From assembly GCA_015179045.1 (NCBI GenBank), contig WHUZ01000036.1, positions 186,001 to 250,000 of the forward strand: a DNA stretch of 64,000 bases. Reading direction: 5' to 3'. The notes under the pieces were generated by a model. That model was given only the letters and a program-made list of their open reading frames with translations. It ran no database searches and was not told the origin of the DNA. Shown piece after piece: positions 39,186-50,712 of this stretch. The position numbers and the translations under genes were made by a program. Each line of letters opens with the position of its first letter. Position 1 is the first letter of the stretch. Source of the DNA: Kalaharituber pfeilii. Taxonomy: Eukaryota; Ascomycota; Pezizomycetes; Pezizales; Pezizaceae.

Positions 39186-40032
39186 CAAAAGAAGCGGTCA
39201 TCACCGATTGCGCTGTTTTGGAGGAAGATTGTTTCAATTCCGATTTATTCCCTCAAGACGGTGCCGAAAATTTTCGAATTGCACGTCGTTATGCAGCTCA
39301 ATTCCTGGAGGTTCTTACCGCGGAAGTTACGTTAAAAGACCTAAAGTTCAAAATGTTCAAAGATTGCTGGGTGGAGTTCTTGATCGCGAAGTAGCCAGCA
39401 AACATCCCGCTGTATCACCGGTCCCTTGAATTCGATCTCCGCTTAAGGTTGTTTGCAGGACTTGAGGGTAACACCTGCAGAACGGCATTCGGGCACGGGG
39501 GGACAAACTCCGCAACGCATTTACCCTGAAAAACCAGGCATGGGGAATTTATATCTCCCGGAACCCAGTGAGAAATAAATATTTCTGCGGCGCGGCTTAT
39601 CCACTATCAAACTTGCTAAAAAATATATAATATCGCTAAGTCTACTTTACGAGGCACGATCAGACCCCACCAACTCTCCTAACCCACGAGGCGGAATACG
39701 ACAAAACAAAGGCACGAAGGGGATAGAAAGCTCGTCGGAGCTGCAATCTCTTTTCTCTTACAGAATCGTTGCAAACAGTTTGACTCCACTCCAGCAGAAA
39801 ACATTGCTCTGCATGCCTGCGCACAGAAAAGAACGAAAAGAAAAAAAAAAAAAAAAAAAAAAAACAAAAGAAAGAAAGAAAGAGAGAGGAGAGAATCAAG
39901 TCCATAGAGGATTTCTGACACTATCGCTAAGGTATCCGCAAGTGTATATTGTGAGGAAGGAGAAGGATAGAGTAGTGGTGGGGTGGGGGCCAAGTTGTAG
40001 CTCAAGGTATTGGAGGAACTAGTGGGTTTTGG
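39186..40032. other. Unassigned region with A-run
   Basis: No gene recognised. A purine run (AAAAGAAAAA..AAAGAAAGAAAGAAAGAGAGAGG, 39835-39893) is a microsatellite. Confidence 0.45.
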
Positions 40033-41271
40033 CGTGGAAGTAGTGAGCGGCACGAGCCGAGCTTGAGACAGCCAAGATCAACGCTAGTGTTTCTCTTGAC
40101 AGCTCGCTAAAATGCTTAGCCAGCACAGGGTTTCACAAACTATAAATACCGAACATGGTACTAAATTAGCGACTCGGAGCTTATTCCAACCTGCCCACAA
40201 CATCTATAAATATCAAAAGTAGTTCAATTACATAGATTTATATCAAATCTTTTATATTTAATATCTCTCAAGGTCTTTAGCAGGTAAGTTACATATTTTA
40301 AGAGTGTATACTAGGCCTCTCTACTCTCTATATTCCTATAAAATTCTTTTCTCTTTACTACTACCCAATATTAAGACTTCGAGACTCATACTATGCTTTG
40401 AGACCCTTAATCCTCATGCTACACTTCAAGATTCTTGTTTCTTATACTATATTAGCAAATTTATCAATATGACAACCAATTCTATATCAATTTATAAATG
40501 CCTTTCTTGCTAGCCTAGCTGGCTAATATTCTTCAGTTAAAGATGCCATCAGCATACTGTTTTGAACTCTCATCATCATAGTCACCTATATGAAACTTGT
40601 ATGATTTTGCGGCGAAAAATATCAGATAATGTGCACAGAATTTTATATGTGTATATTGCTTTAAGACTTGGCAAGTCAAAAGCTGTACAACAACCACATC
40701 TATATTACTTCACTATTTTCAGAAGTCACATGCATCAGTTTCACTTTCGCGTCAGCTAGTAACACTACAGAATTGAAGCGACAAATACCATTTGATATGA
40801 TAGTTCCAACAAAGCGGGCTAAACCAGAGGGCTTTTCCGAAACATGTATCGTGAACTCCTGTGCCGCTTTCTTATCTCAACAAAATTCACCAATCAAACT
40901 AGCAGAAAAAGGCATCATTTCTAGAGCTTCTCCAATATTGCAACCCGAAAGTTTAGAAAAGGCGAAGTTCTCAACAAGAGCTGAAACGGAATGGAAGGTG
41001 AGACTATGAGCCGCTATTATGTACTTAAAGTCCTGGCTCAATGTTGATGAGCTGAAGGAAGCAGTGGAGGAAGTTGCAGCAGGAGTAAATGTAGGCGAGG
41101 AGGATGAAGCTGTAGAATAGTTTAGATTAGTTATCAATATCATGTAATCAAGCGCGAGCTCGCCTTCTATTTGACGAGCTCGGCTCGAGCCGAGCTCACT
41201 TACCCACGAGCTGGCTCGAGCTCACCCTCCAGCTCGGCTCGAGCTAGCTCGTGCCGCTTACTACGTGGAAG
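40033..41271 (+). mobile_element. hAT-type element, 1223 bp, deletion derivative
   Basis: 8-bp target duplication CGTGGAAG (40033-40040; 41264-41271) and TIRs TAGTGAGCGGCACGAGC (from 40041) / GCTCGTGCCGCTTACTA (to 41263), the hallmarks of hAT elements. The 5' half is AT-rich and non-coding. Near the 3' end, about 40960-41120, the frames ..TRAETEWKVRL and AAIMYLKSWLNVDELKEAVEEVAAG look like the end of a transposase ORF (uncertain). A palindromic GAGCTCG array (41148-41250) forms the right subterminal region. Confidence 0.85.
41148..41250. repeat. GAGCTCG/GGCTCGAG subterminal array
   Basis: Dense overlapping copies of GAGCTCG, GGCTCGAGC and reverse complements inside the right end of the hAT-type element. 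Such short subterminal repeats are typical transposase binding regions in hAT elements; that role is inferred here. Confidence 0.75.
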
Positions 41272-42265
41272 TGGGCGGTGCCTGAAGGGATTATCTTCGT
41301 GCAAGGAAACTGGCCAATTCATCCTGCTGGAATGGTGAAACAATGGGTTGAAGAAAAGGGTATCAAAGATATGGAATGGCCTATGTACCGGATCTTGATT
41401 TGGACCCTCTCCCGTTTTAAATGAGCGACCTACCGTAACCACGTCGCGACAATTCCGTGGTGATGTTGCGCTGCGGGGATGCGCTACCGCGGTTGCGCTT
41501 CCTGCCTCTGTGTCCAACAGCTCCCTCCAAACGGGCCAAGCCATCGAACTGACCAATACCTTAGCTGAAGTTGGAAAAACCTGTAGTCTCCAGCGATGCA
41601 GTGTAACCAAAAGCTCCACGGAACAGAATATACTATACAGTATAAATAGTTAGCTACATTATCAGTAAATGTACTGGTATTAAAGCAGAGCAGGCTGGTG
41701 CAGTACAATGCCAGCAAAAGGGGGTAGTTGTAGTGTGACTACCACTGGTATGCGAACCGCCCACAGCAGATCGTGATGTGTAAGCGGCGCGAATTGTACT
41801 GAAGAAAGCGGCGCGTACTGTGGTATATAAGGCGGTGCGAATCGTGGTGTAAAAGTGGTACTGTAAAAAGTGGCACTGTAGGGGCCAGTGCTATAGGAAA
41901 CCAACTATGTAGAGGCCGAGATACTGGCCAAAATGCAGGCGAAAACACAGGCGGAACTGCAGGCGGAATTGGAGGCGGAAGTGCAGGCGGAAGTGCAGGC
42001 GGAAGTACAGGCAGAAGTGCAGTAGTGGGATGGCATGGATCAAAAAAAAAAAGCAGCAGCTAGCACGAACACTACGCCAAGACACACCGGCTTCATCGCT
42101 TGTATAGAATATAGCTGTTACGGCTAAGGTAAGACTTCCGGGAAACGACCCGGAAGCACTGCCAGTATCCAATAAGTCGTACGCTGAACATGTAGCTGAT
42201 CACTACTTACTAGGCAACGCATGGAAACACTTGAGGCCCGAGACACGGCGGTTGCATAAGGAATT
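41272..42265. other. Unassigned region with 12-bp tandem repeat
   Basis: A GCAGGCGGAA(G/C)T minisatellite of 12-bp units covers about 41934-42022 (seven copies). No gene recognised elsewhere. Confidence 0.55.
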
Positions 42266-42544
42266 TTTTTTTTTTTTTTTTTTTTTTTTAATCACATAAC
42301 CCCGCTTGTAGCACGTGGCCATGGCAGGGTCCCTGGGCAAGCCCTCGAAGCCCGGAGACAGGCTTAACAAACAAAGAAATTTCTATCTACTTCTACCACC
42401 TGATTCCAGAAACCTCCGGACGGACCTTCCGGTTTCTGCCTCAGGGAGGCTCCACTATATATCTCCCCCTCTCCCCCCTCCCCTCTTCTCCACACTTTCG
42501 CACCCCGGCAAGCAAACTTCCCCGACGGCAAACCGCACGGCGCC

Positions 42545-43234
42545 CTAGAACCTGATCCCGGAGAAGAACCTTTCCAACTCATCCCACTCCTACCCATTCT
42601 CTGCTGTCCTTTTCCAGTTCTTCTCCATATCCCCCCATTCTCTAAAGCCTTCTGGGCGAAACCTCTGCTGACTGCACTGGAAGGCTAGGTGCGCCCCCGT
42701 CTGGGCCTCCCCGCAGCTGCACTTCTCCGATTCCGCCACTCCCATCCTCTTTAACCACACCCTGCATCTTCCTCTCTCCAGTCGCAATGCTGTGAGGTTG
42801 GACACCGCTGTCCTATTCCACTCCATTACTTTCCCCCTCCCGAAACCTTCTACCTCCCTCCTCTCCTTCCTCCACGCCTTAATCCTCTGCCGCACCCCGC
42901 TCTCGGTGGCCACCTCTTTCCCTTCCACCGCCGACCCCTTCTTTGCCCACTTATCAGCCTTCTCATTTCCTGCAATTCCGATATGAGCCTTGACCCACAT
43001 CAGTTTCGCGTCCCCTCCCTTCTTCTTCCTCCTCGCCACGGCATCCACCACTCTCCTCACATCCTCGGTTTTTCCCTTTCCCTCCCTGCCTGCCTTCTGG
43101 ATCGCCATGATGGCAGCCTCAGAATCTAAACAGATTAGTACAGGGACCTCCTCCTCCACACTCTCCAGCGCCTTTCTCACTCCCCTCACCTCCCCATCGA
43201 AAACCGTCGCCGTTCTCCCCACCACCTCCGCCAT
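42545..43234 (-). pseudogene. LINE A-2 RNase H and ORF2 C-terminus
   Basis: The minus frame from 43234 reads MAEVVGRTATVFDGEVRGVR.., PVLICLDSEAAIMAI, LMWVKAHIGIAGNEKADKWAKKG, i.e. the middle and end of an RNase HI domain (Glu of GE, Asp of LDS, the GNEKAD Asp). The first DGS strand seen at 52579-54822 is missing. Then RIKAWRKERREVEGF and CSCGEAQTGAHLAFQC. The frame opens out of the usual end near ENG (42590), just short of the expected stop, because of a late frameshift. Confidence 0.8.
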
Positions 43235-43296
43235 CTGCAGTCACGTCATGCAATGCTCATTATGTATATAATCCTGTTTGTTCTGCATCTCTTTAA

Positions 43297-44200
43297 TCAA
43301 TCAGACTTATTGGACCCAACGGTACGGAGCAGCTGCTGCTGTTGCCCCTGCTGCTGCTGCTGCCCTCCTACCCCCGCTGTTGCCGCCATGTTGGCCGCCA
43401 TGTTGGCGCAACTCACCCACACCTCCGCCTGCATGTGCCCCCCTAGCCTATATCTTTCTACCACTCTCTTCTGCCCCCTCCACACCAACCCCTTCTTCAA
43501 CACCTTCACTGCCTCATCCGCATCCACCACCTCGAACTTGAGCTGCGAAACTCGCGGTTTCCCCATGGATGGTACTGTACCGAAGCGCACTGGTGGTCTG
43601 GACCCGAACTTGATGTCTGGGTTTTCCTCCTTCAACTTCTTTCTCATCACCTCCACATCAGCTCATCATTACTCTCGTCGTCCTTGGGGTGACTTGCTGT
43701 TTCTTGAAAACCACTATAGGTCCCTTCTTTACCGTAATGCATTCCCTGGTGGCATCTTTCTCCTTCACAATCACAATCCCGTCCTTCCCCTCCTCGTACT
43801 CTCTAAACATCGCTGCATCCGCACTCTAGTGTCTGACTACCGCTGCTACTTCTCCGACCCCAGTCAAACCTCCAGTTTCTACCCACATCACCTCCGGTAC
43901 CCCCCTTCTTTGAGCCACTGCGATGGCATCCTTTCTCAACTTCTCGATCATATCTAGCTGCCCATCGTACTCTCCGCCCTTTTTCCATGCCCTTTCTACC
44001 CTTTCTTTTATTGTAATTATATCCCCCGCCTCCCCTACCCTTGCCAACCACCAATCCTTCCTTTCCCATGTGTGGATCTCATCCACACACCATACCTTGT
44101 TCCTGTCAATCACATACACCTCTCCCGTCCATCCATCTCCCACTGGTCCCAAGAAAACCATCTTGGGAGTATCCTCTTCCACCGACATTTCCCTATTCAC
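43297..44200 (-). pseudogene. LINE A-2 ORF1, internally deleted
   Basis: N-terminal part (44200-43826): VYVIDRNKVWCVDEIHTWERKDWWLARVGEAGD..RKDAIAVAQRRGVPEVMWVETGGLTGVGEVAAVVRH, close to copy A-1 but without its 1-nt frameshift. A frameshift near 43826 passes to SADAAMFR..; the KKGPIVVFKKQQ stretch is intact here, showing that TAA in A-1 is a mutation. After the deletion, 43656-43297 gives the RRM-like C-terminal third and a Gln-rich tail. The coiled coil is lost. Confidence 0.75.
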
Positions 44201-44350
44201 CTCCTCTCTTACCTCCTTCTCCTGTCTTCCTTGTGTCTACCCTTAACTGGGTGTCGCCGCTTTGGGACTAGCTTCGGCGCTATTCCCAAAATTGAAGGTG
44301 GTCCACTTTTCTGCCCTTCTTTCTTCTCTTCTTCTATCATAGGTCCCCGT

Positions 44351-44763
44351 TCGCTAGCTCAGTGCCAAGCGGGTGTGCCTCGCTTGTCGCGATTTGTATG
44401 GAAGGAACTCAGAAAAACTCTGATACCTTGACCTGAACGAAACGAGTCCGTAACCTCTGAATTCTGAGAAATAAAGTCGATATTCTTTCTCGGGCGGTCC
44501 CGCGCTTCGCTCTAATGTAATTTTGAGTTCTGAGTGCGCTGGGAAGTTGGCGTTCCTCCAAGCGCTCGTTCTCTGAAAGTAGTTGTCGGTGGCCCGGATA
44601 AGATGGGTGGCCCGGATAAGATGGCTGGCCCCGAGAACTTTCACAAAAGATTCGATTTTGCGGCTAATGCGATGATAATACCATATAGAGTGTTAGAGAT
44701 CTACAGTAATGTCGGAGTGTCGGAGGTGTCGGATATCAGAGAGGTCCGTGATAAAGGGTGGTA
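44351..44763. other. Unassigned region
   Basis: One direct repeat, GATGGGTGGCCCGGATAA/GATGGCTGGCCC (44592-44632). No gene recognised. Confidence 0.45.
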
Positions 44764-45275
44764 AGGGCCCGAGAGCAACCTCATGCTCTATGTATATAGG
44801 TGTATTACTTTGGCTACTCTCTCTACGAAGGAATAACAATCATCTCTTTCTACCCAAAGCTCAACATAGAGAAAGAAAATTAGTGCTGAGGGGATGTGAT
44901 GCACCAGTAGCGAGCCTTGGAGTGCAGTGCATGTGGTGCTCAAGTATGGTGAGGTGGAGCGGCCCAAGGGAAAGGAGAATGGCGAGATAGTCACCTAGCA
45001 GTGCTGGGAGGACTTAGAGGAGAAGGGTGGAGGCAGCAGGAAGTAGAGAGCAACGTGTTCGAGGAATGGTTCGACGGCCTCGAATTGGGCTAGCCGTAGG
45101 GCCGGAGGGTACGTTAGGTCCCCAATGCGTAGACATAGAGTTGGTAGATAGGTAGCTCCTTAACCTGCCCCGAGCATATCGGTCCCTGCCATAGGCTGCT
45201 AGCCTGCATGCGGGATTACGTGACTCAAAAAGAGAAAAAAAAAATAAAAAAAAAAATAAAAAATTATGCCCTCGC
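44764..45275 (+). pseudogene. Short family-A LINE remnant with tail
   Basis: The plus-strand 3' end CCCTGCCATAGGCTGCTAGCCTGCATGCGGGATTACGTGA followed by an A-rich run (45184-45270) is a diverged family-A tail. Upstream, VFEEWFDGLELG-stop (about 45057-45095) resembles the ORF2 end EEWDELERFFSGIKF. The remainder is too decayed to read. Confidence 0.5.
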
Positions 45276-45563
45276 CTAGTTCACATGTATGACCTATTAT
45301 TCTCATCATCCAAACCAGCTCACCTTGAGTTCATCCATAACGTCTATAGCTTAACAGTATGGAGCTTTTTGTCTTTTGGATTTGATATTTTAAGCTGATG
45401 CAGTTCTACTTGTATATTACGATGCTCTATTGTTGCACACGGTACAGAGTGCAAGTGGTAACGGCACACGTTTAGGAGAAGATGCAAGGCATGGAGAAGA
45501 ACGTGGCCAGGGGGGCTGGAGGCGACACGGAACCCTCCGAGCGGAGACGAAGGCAGGGGACCC
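45276..45563. other. Unassigned spacer
   Basis: AT-rich at the left, purine-rich (LINE-like composition) from about 45450. No gene recognised. Confidence 0.4.
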
Positions 45564-45650
45564 AGTGGGAGAGTTTTTTGTTTTGTTTTTTTTTTAATTC
45601 ACGTGACCCCGCTTGTAGCTGTTCGCCATGGCAGGGCTAGTGGGAGAGTT
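45564..45650 (-). mobile_element. Mini-retroposon, family-A tail only (mini-A2)
   Basis: Unit 45576-45638: T-rich run, AATTCACGTGACCCCGCTTG, TAGCTGTTCGCCATGGCAGG, GCT. Perfect duplication AGTGGGAGAGTT (45564-45575; 45639-45650). Same core and nearly the same 5' end as mini-A1 and mini-A3. Confidence 0.9.
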
Positions 45651-45727
45651 GATGAAGTGGGAAGAGAGGTGATTTCCTGTAGAGAGTTCACGAGAAGCTT
45701 TCCTATCTTTGCTTTGTCAAAAATCTC

Positions 45728-45772
45728 ATCATGCCCATAGGGCGGCATGCGAATAATGATATAACAAAAAAG
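45728..45772 (+). mobile_element. Mini-retroposon, family-B tail
   Basis: CATGCCCATAGGGCGGCATG, CGAATAATGATATAAC and an A-run on the plus strand. The left limb of the hairpin is incomplete (5' truncated). A convincing target duplication was not identified. Confidence 0.6.
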
Positions 45773-47601
45773 GAGTGAGACTATAAAATAAGAACTTCAC
45801 ATGGCCCTGGAACCCTATCCTCCTCGAAACATCTCCACATTCCAGATTTTCCACTGCATATCGCAACTACACCTCCGTAAGAAACATCACGAACTCATTG
45901 ATCCCTCCCAAATAACAAGAACTATAAAAACATCATGTGAAACATGACCGAGCATACTGCAAGCAAGGGCTTCTTTATCATTCTAGAAGCCTCTCGTCGC
46001 CATTTTCTGGCCGTTCCCCCACTTTCAACTTCCACTCTACCTTCAGAATTTTGTCCTTAATATAAAACCTGATAAAACCCTGTATACACGAGAGGTGAAT
46101 GTGGAGAAATACCCCTTTTTTGTCTCCTTTCTCTTCCGCGTCGCCCCAAACGGTGCCGACGTCGATACCCAGGACGAAGACTTGGACAATAATGTAATAA
46201 TTCTTAGTATTAATACCGCCACGAACCTATATTCACAAAGAAGAATTAACTTAACTGGTTCAGAGAAGTGGATGTTAAATAATAGGAAGAAAAGTCAATA
46301 CCCTCAATATACCCTTTTTGACATCGAAGAGAGTAACATCATTCTGCCTAAAAAGCCGAATCAAGGCACTAGGTTCCTGGCAGGCAGTAAATTCGTTTTG
46401 CTTAGGGTGTGACAACTTGATTATAACACCTGATGCTGTTACTATACAGAAAAGGAGTTCGAAACTAGATATATTTACCAGCGTGGTCCTCGTAATGTTC
46501 TGAGCTTGTCTTGGGATCCATCCTCAGCGGTCTAAGCAACAAAGCGATCAGCTATATCTTGATATTTGCAACGTACAGTTAAAGGAATAGCTCACGTCTG
46601 AGTTAAGTCTCTTGGTAGATACTCTTGGTAGATATGTTGGCCTCGAGGAATAGTTAGCGTTGAGTATTATGTTGCTGTTGCTCTATAATGTAAGTTGCGA
46701 GTTAGCGGAAACCCAGGTCTCTTATAAAGTTTTCGTTCACTTCTTTCTCAGAGCAAAGGACAATAATTTTTTTTTGTTTGATTTTATTTATTTTATCAGT
46801 CGCATATACTGATGACCAATGAGAGGAAAGGTATGACAGTATATAGATAAACATTATGACATACGAGGTATGTTTCATCTTCGCATATCAGAGATAAGAA
46901 TGTAGCCGAATAACAATTTTTCTTGTCTCTAGTATCATGACTTATAGCCTTCAAAACATCCCACCAATGCGATCGAAACTGATGATCCACTGCAAACGAG
47001 CCTATGACTATCAGGAAGATCCTACCTACACTCTGTTGGACTCCTACCACCATCTTTTAATCCTTGAAACTGCTAAGTTCTGGGTAACAGCTTTATACCT
47101 ATTTCGGAAGAAAATAGTTAAAATCAGTTCGTAATACACAGAGCACAAGGGATTTAATTGAAAACCTATAAATTTTATCTTTTTTGCAGTGCTAATCAGC
47201 AATATTCTATGTACGTAATAGTATCCCTATCGATATTATTTATGTAACATCCGTGCCCACTAGCTGGCTAAGTGACCGTTACCGAGTTTCCTGCACTCAT
47301 ACCGACGGGTTGGATTCCCGGCAACGGCACCACACCAGAAACCATATCGGTGCCAGCTTAAACACACAAGTTCCGAAGCTCCAGCACTACGTATCCACAC
47401 ATGCCAATGCCGATGCTGAAGCCTCATATCCCCATTGGGTAGTACGACGCCAGCCAAGAAACCACCAAGGGGCAGTCATGACAGCGCTGTAATATACACC
47501 ACCATCATACCGTGAGGGTGGATGCGGGTAAAGGGGACAAGCAAGAAGGATACTGTGAATAACCCTAGCGCCGATAACTCGTTTCCTTTCAAAGCAGGCG
47601 C
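45773..47601. other. Unassigned region
   Basis: Contains an open frame of 105 codons (46095-46412) and short frames near 46937-47134 and 47253-47492, none with recognisable motifs. A T-rich stretch at 46769-46800 may be an old tail. No TIR pair was seen. Confidence 0.35.
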
Positions 47602-47681
47602 CAAATGCATTCTTGTTTTTTTTTAGGTCACGTAACCCCGCATACAGGCTACCGGCCTATGGCAGAGAGGCAAATGCATTC
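47602..47681 (-). mobile_element. Mini-retroposon, family-A tail variant
   Basis: Unit 47613-47670: TTG, T-run, AGGTCACGTAACCCCGCATA, CAGGCTACCGGCCTATGGCA, GAGAGG. Perfect duplication CAAATGCATTC (47602-47612; 47671-47681). Core differs from other family-A units but the stem ends are conserved. Confidence 0.9.
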
Positions 47682-47777
47682 AGGCCCTACAGCAGAGGAT
47701 GTTTTCCGTATTTGAACATCACTCTGCAGGATAGGTAGCTATTATCATAATCAATTACGACAAACTGCTCGCTGCTA

Positions 47778-47857
47778 AGATCAACAACCGCCCTGCCATG
47801 GCGACCAGCTGCAAGCCGGGTTACGTGATATAAAAAAAAAAAAAAAAAGATCAACAA
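47778..47857 (+). mobile_element. Mini-retroposon, family-A tail only (plus)
   Basis: Unit 47788-47847: CCGCCCTGCCATGGCGACCA, GCTGCAAGCCGGGTTACGTG, ATAT, poly-A. Perfect duplication AGATCAACAA (47778-47787; 47848-47857). It starts at the stem base, two bases upstream of the usual GCCCTGCC. Confidence 0.9.
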
Positions 47858-49699
47858 TCGATACGAGAAGAAACGTATGAAGACAACTCTCACGAGGGCT
47901 CCTGGTCAAGGGTATGCATGAATCAGGACGAGCATGCCCTTTTTAGTTAAATTATCCTACATGTGGTGAGTACATGTGCAAAACTCATCATGTTCAGAAA
48001 GCCACTGGTGGAGGATGCCAAAATTCTTTCCTTGTGTGTGCACGCCATACAGACAAACGTGTCGTATTGGATAAGGCTCCGGCCGGGAAATCTTATCCAT
48101 CAAATTTTGTTTACGATCCCAATAACAACAGGTACGGCCCCCAAAAAAACGCATAGTACGCATGCATTACTCAACCGTTCCAATGCTTTTTGGACCAGCA
48201 AGTATATGCATCAGAGTATCTTCTTCCTGTTGAGTTGAAAGCTGCCATGCCCAGCTTCAAAACGCCGTTTCATGAAAGGCATCTAATAATAGGCGACGTT
48301 CCTCACTCGACAGATGCAAACAGTCACTCCAACATGTGGAAACGAGCTGGCGTTTGCATCCGGTTATATTGTGCAGCCTAACCTAGTCTCGACCAGGATA
48401 TTATACGGGGATGACTATTCTGGTCTGCTTGCGAATTCAGTCCTCTAACGAACGGACCGATCCTCTCATCAATTAGGCGAAGCAGCACATAAGTTGAATG
48501 CTCATCGTAGCTGAACTGCAACTACAGTGTCGTCATGTCTTGGCTCAGGCACTCGACTACGTCATTATGTACGTAGACCGGCACAGTCACGCTTCATATG
48601 AGCCAATTACAAATGCAGACTATTTGCTGATGGGCATGTGCTTGCCACTTCTTCCCTAACTGCCCGTCCACCAGTCATATATAGTATTTAGGTAGCTCTT
48701 ACTTTTGTCCTCCACAGGTCCATGAGACTAGACAGTGTGGATGGATTCAGAGACATAGATATACGAGCGGCAGGATGGAAAATGGCAATATGGACAGCAA
48801 GGTGGTAATCGCTGCTGGAACAATGGACTTGCGACTTGGAGAAAAAAAAAGTGTGAACAACAGATGGGGATCAAAATCAACTATACTGTGTGAAACTCCA
48901 TTATTGGTGTGGAAACCATTTTGTCTGCCAGCTGACAAAAGGTTTTACTCTCGAGAGGAGTGGTCGGCCCGTAAATGTCCAATCAAAGATTCAGTCCACT
49001 CGCGATCCGACCGGTCCGACCGCGAGCGGACCTGACCATGACCAATGATATTATTAATTTTCAGCACGCCGCAATGCTGAAATATTGGCATGATGGGCAT
49101 CTAGAAGGCATTCATGCCTATCTTTCTTACTTCTGCACCTGCAAGGATATTGAAAGGAAAGTTATTGCCCATTATTGGATGTCAGAAAGTTGGAGATGTC
49201 CAATTGCATGCAATTAGAATTGTTATTGTACCCAGAATAATGGGGGCATGTTGCATGCACTTCAACCTGTGATCTGCGCTCTTAGAACACATTCCTTGCA
49301 TCCTCAGCTAGATTTAGGGTCAGAAAAGTGATGATAAATCCCTGCTCAGCGGCTGCAGAGGCGATCTCCCATATTGATTCAACTTCATCGGGCGATTAGT
49401 TCAGAGAACCGACGACAGAACAACTAACGAGCTTCCATTTTAAACCCACAGAACTGCAAGACAGTAATGATTCTCCCTGTGTGGAAGGCGACGGAATGGG
49501 AAGTACATGCAAAAGGTAAGCTTCGTACTGGGAGGACATGGAGACAACAGTGGCACGTTAGGATTATGGTATACGTCATATGTAATCTATTATCTATATG
49601 CGGCTCCATCACGAAAAGAAGATCATTGGCTCGCTATGCACATCCTTGTGAAGTGCCACATCCATATCCCACCCTACGCCACACACACCCTTCACAATA
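47858..49699. other. Unassigned region
   Basis: Short frames only. The stretch 49249-49420 (GGCATG..GCATGCACTTCAACC and later GCGGCTGCAGAGGCGATCTCC) resembles 59345-59500, so part of it belongs to an unidentified dispersed repeat. No gene recognised. Confidence 0.4.
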
Positions 49700-49848
49700 T
49701 ACAGTCCGACCTTGCTATCAAGAACACGTAAATTTTGGCCCTTTGTTTTCACTATAGCAAGGTATAGTCTTGGCAGCTGAGTTCAGGGTCTTGAACAACT
49801 TTCAACACTAATTAACCTCTGTATTGACTTACTAGTATAGCAATAGCT

Positions 49849-49936
49849 ACATTAATCAATTTTTTTTTTTTTTTTTTTTTATTTCACGTGACCCCACTTG
49901 TAGCTGTTCGCCATGGCAGGGCACATTAATCAATTT
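49849..49936 (-). mobile_element. Mini-retroposon, family-A tail only (mini-A3)
   Basis: Unit 49863-49922: poly-T, ATTTCACGTGACCCCACTTG, TAGCTGTTCGCCATGGCAGG, GC. Perfect duplication ACATTAATCAATTT (49849-49862; 49923-49936). One base differs from mini-A1 over the core. It interrupts the pogo-like element. Confidence 0.9.
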
Positions 49937-50268
49937 GAATAGGACAGTGGTGGTAGTGATGACAAGAAATGGAAATAGAAATGTAAGGAGCAGTGGTAGG
50001 GGGAGAAGAATATAAATTAGAGGTAAATTAGAAGTAGATTGAGATTCATCGTCAGGATACTAACAGTGAAGATGTCTACTAGCAAATGGTGAGCATTTAT
50101 ATGGTGAGCATTTATACCAACAATATACCTGGAAGGAACAGACACTCACAACTTGGTTTAAACCAACTGAAGCACTTAGTGACATAGTTGCTGTTTGCTG
50201 GGCTGGCTCAGGAATTACTAGTACGCAGGAGGCAAGACAGTCGCAGAGGGGTCTCAATGGATATCATC

Positions 50269-50352
50269 AGCTACTTTTCATTGCCCTACCATGGCGAAAA
50301 GCTGCACGCGGGGTCATGTGATTTTTTTAAAAAAAAAAAGCTACTTTTCATT
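50269..50352 (+). mobile_element. Mini-retroposon, family-A tail (plus)
   Basis: Unit 50283-50338: GCCCTACCATGGCGAAAAGC, TGCACGCGGGGTCATGTGAT, T-run then A-run. Perfect duplication AGCTACTTTTCATT (50269-50282; 50339-50352). Begins exactly at the stem base. Confidence 0.9.
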
Positions 50353-50630
50353 ATAGCAAGAACAATTTGTATGTAGATAAAAATAACTTCCTAGAGTATT
50401 TTTTTCATTACACTACTTGGTATGATTTCATTACAGCAAGGTCAAATTGCATGGTAAAGAGCACGGTGTATTCATAATAACAAGGTTTCCACTATAGCGG
50501 GGTTCCTTATAGCAAGGTCGGACTGTATCAACTCCCAACGAAAGCGAGTGGGGTCCTCTCTCAAGTATACGGCCTAATAAGGGGGTCCCCATCTCACCGC
50601 TCGCTACACCGCGCCTCACGGCGGGAGGCG

Positions 50631-50712
50631 GAGGCACCGCTATTTTTTTTTTTTTTTTTTATATCATTTATCGCTTACCGCCCTGTGGGCTATGGCGATA
50701 GAGGCACCGCTA
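50631..50712 (-). mobile_element. Mini-retroposon, family-B tail only
   Basis: Unit 50643-50700: poly-T, ATATCATTTATCGCTTACCG, CCCTGTGGGCTATGGCGATA. Perfect duplication GAGGCACCGCTA (50631-50642; 50701-50712). The unit contains the full hairpin with compensating changes (ATCGC / GCGAT instead of CTCGC / GCGAG). Confidence 0.9.

Larger units (their letters stand above)
42266..44350 (-). mobile_element. Family-A LINE with two internal deletions (copy A-2)
   Basis: Minus-strand element with poly-T (42266-42289) and a family-A tail carrying the extended stem (GGGTCCCTGGGCAAGCCCTCGAAGCCCGGAGACAGGC, 42325-42362). It retains the ORF1 N-terminus (MSVEEDTPKMVFLGPVGDGW, minus from about 44190), then jumps (junction near 43664, GATGAGCT/GATGTGG) to the ORF1 C-terminal third (RKKLKEENPDIKFGSRPPVRFG..Q-rich, to about 43330). 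It jumps again through about 90 bp of filler to RNase H and the ORF2 end (43234-42545). EN and RT are gone. 5' boundary and target duplication not found. Confidence 0.8.
49700..50527 (+). mobile_element. Pogo/Tigger-like MITE (relative of 12395-14350)
   Basis: Ends CAGTCCGACCTTGCTAT (from 49702) and ATAGCAAGGTCGGACTG (to 50525) with TA flanks (49700-49701; 50526-50527). Inner sequences match the 12.4-14.3 kb element in reverse order: the transposase tail (CACTCACAACTTGGTTTAAACC, cf. 12650-12675), GAACAATTTGTATGTAGATA (cf. 12520-12545) and the AGAAATGTAAGGAG stretch. Two tail-only insertions interrupt it. Confidence 0.85.

Noticed and set aside
47253..47332. tRNA-like stretch (A-box-like TGGCTAAGTGA, B-box-like GGTTGGATTCCC, a 7-nt loop with CCT, GTGCC/GGCAC ends)
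   Set aside because: The spacing between the A-box and the acceptor pairing is inconsistent, the T-loop lacks the TTC signature, and the acceptor stem has mismatches. Probably coincidence or at most a very decayed tRNA-derived sequence.
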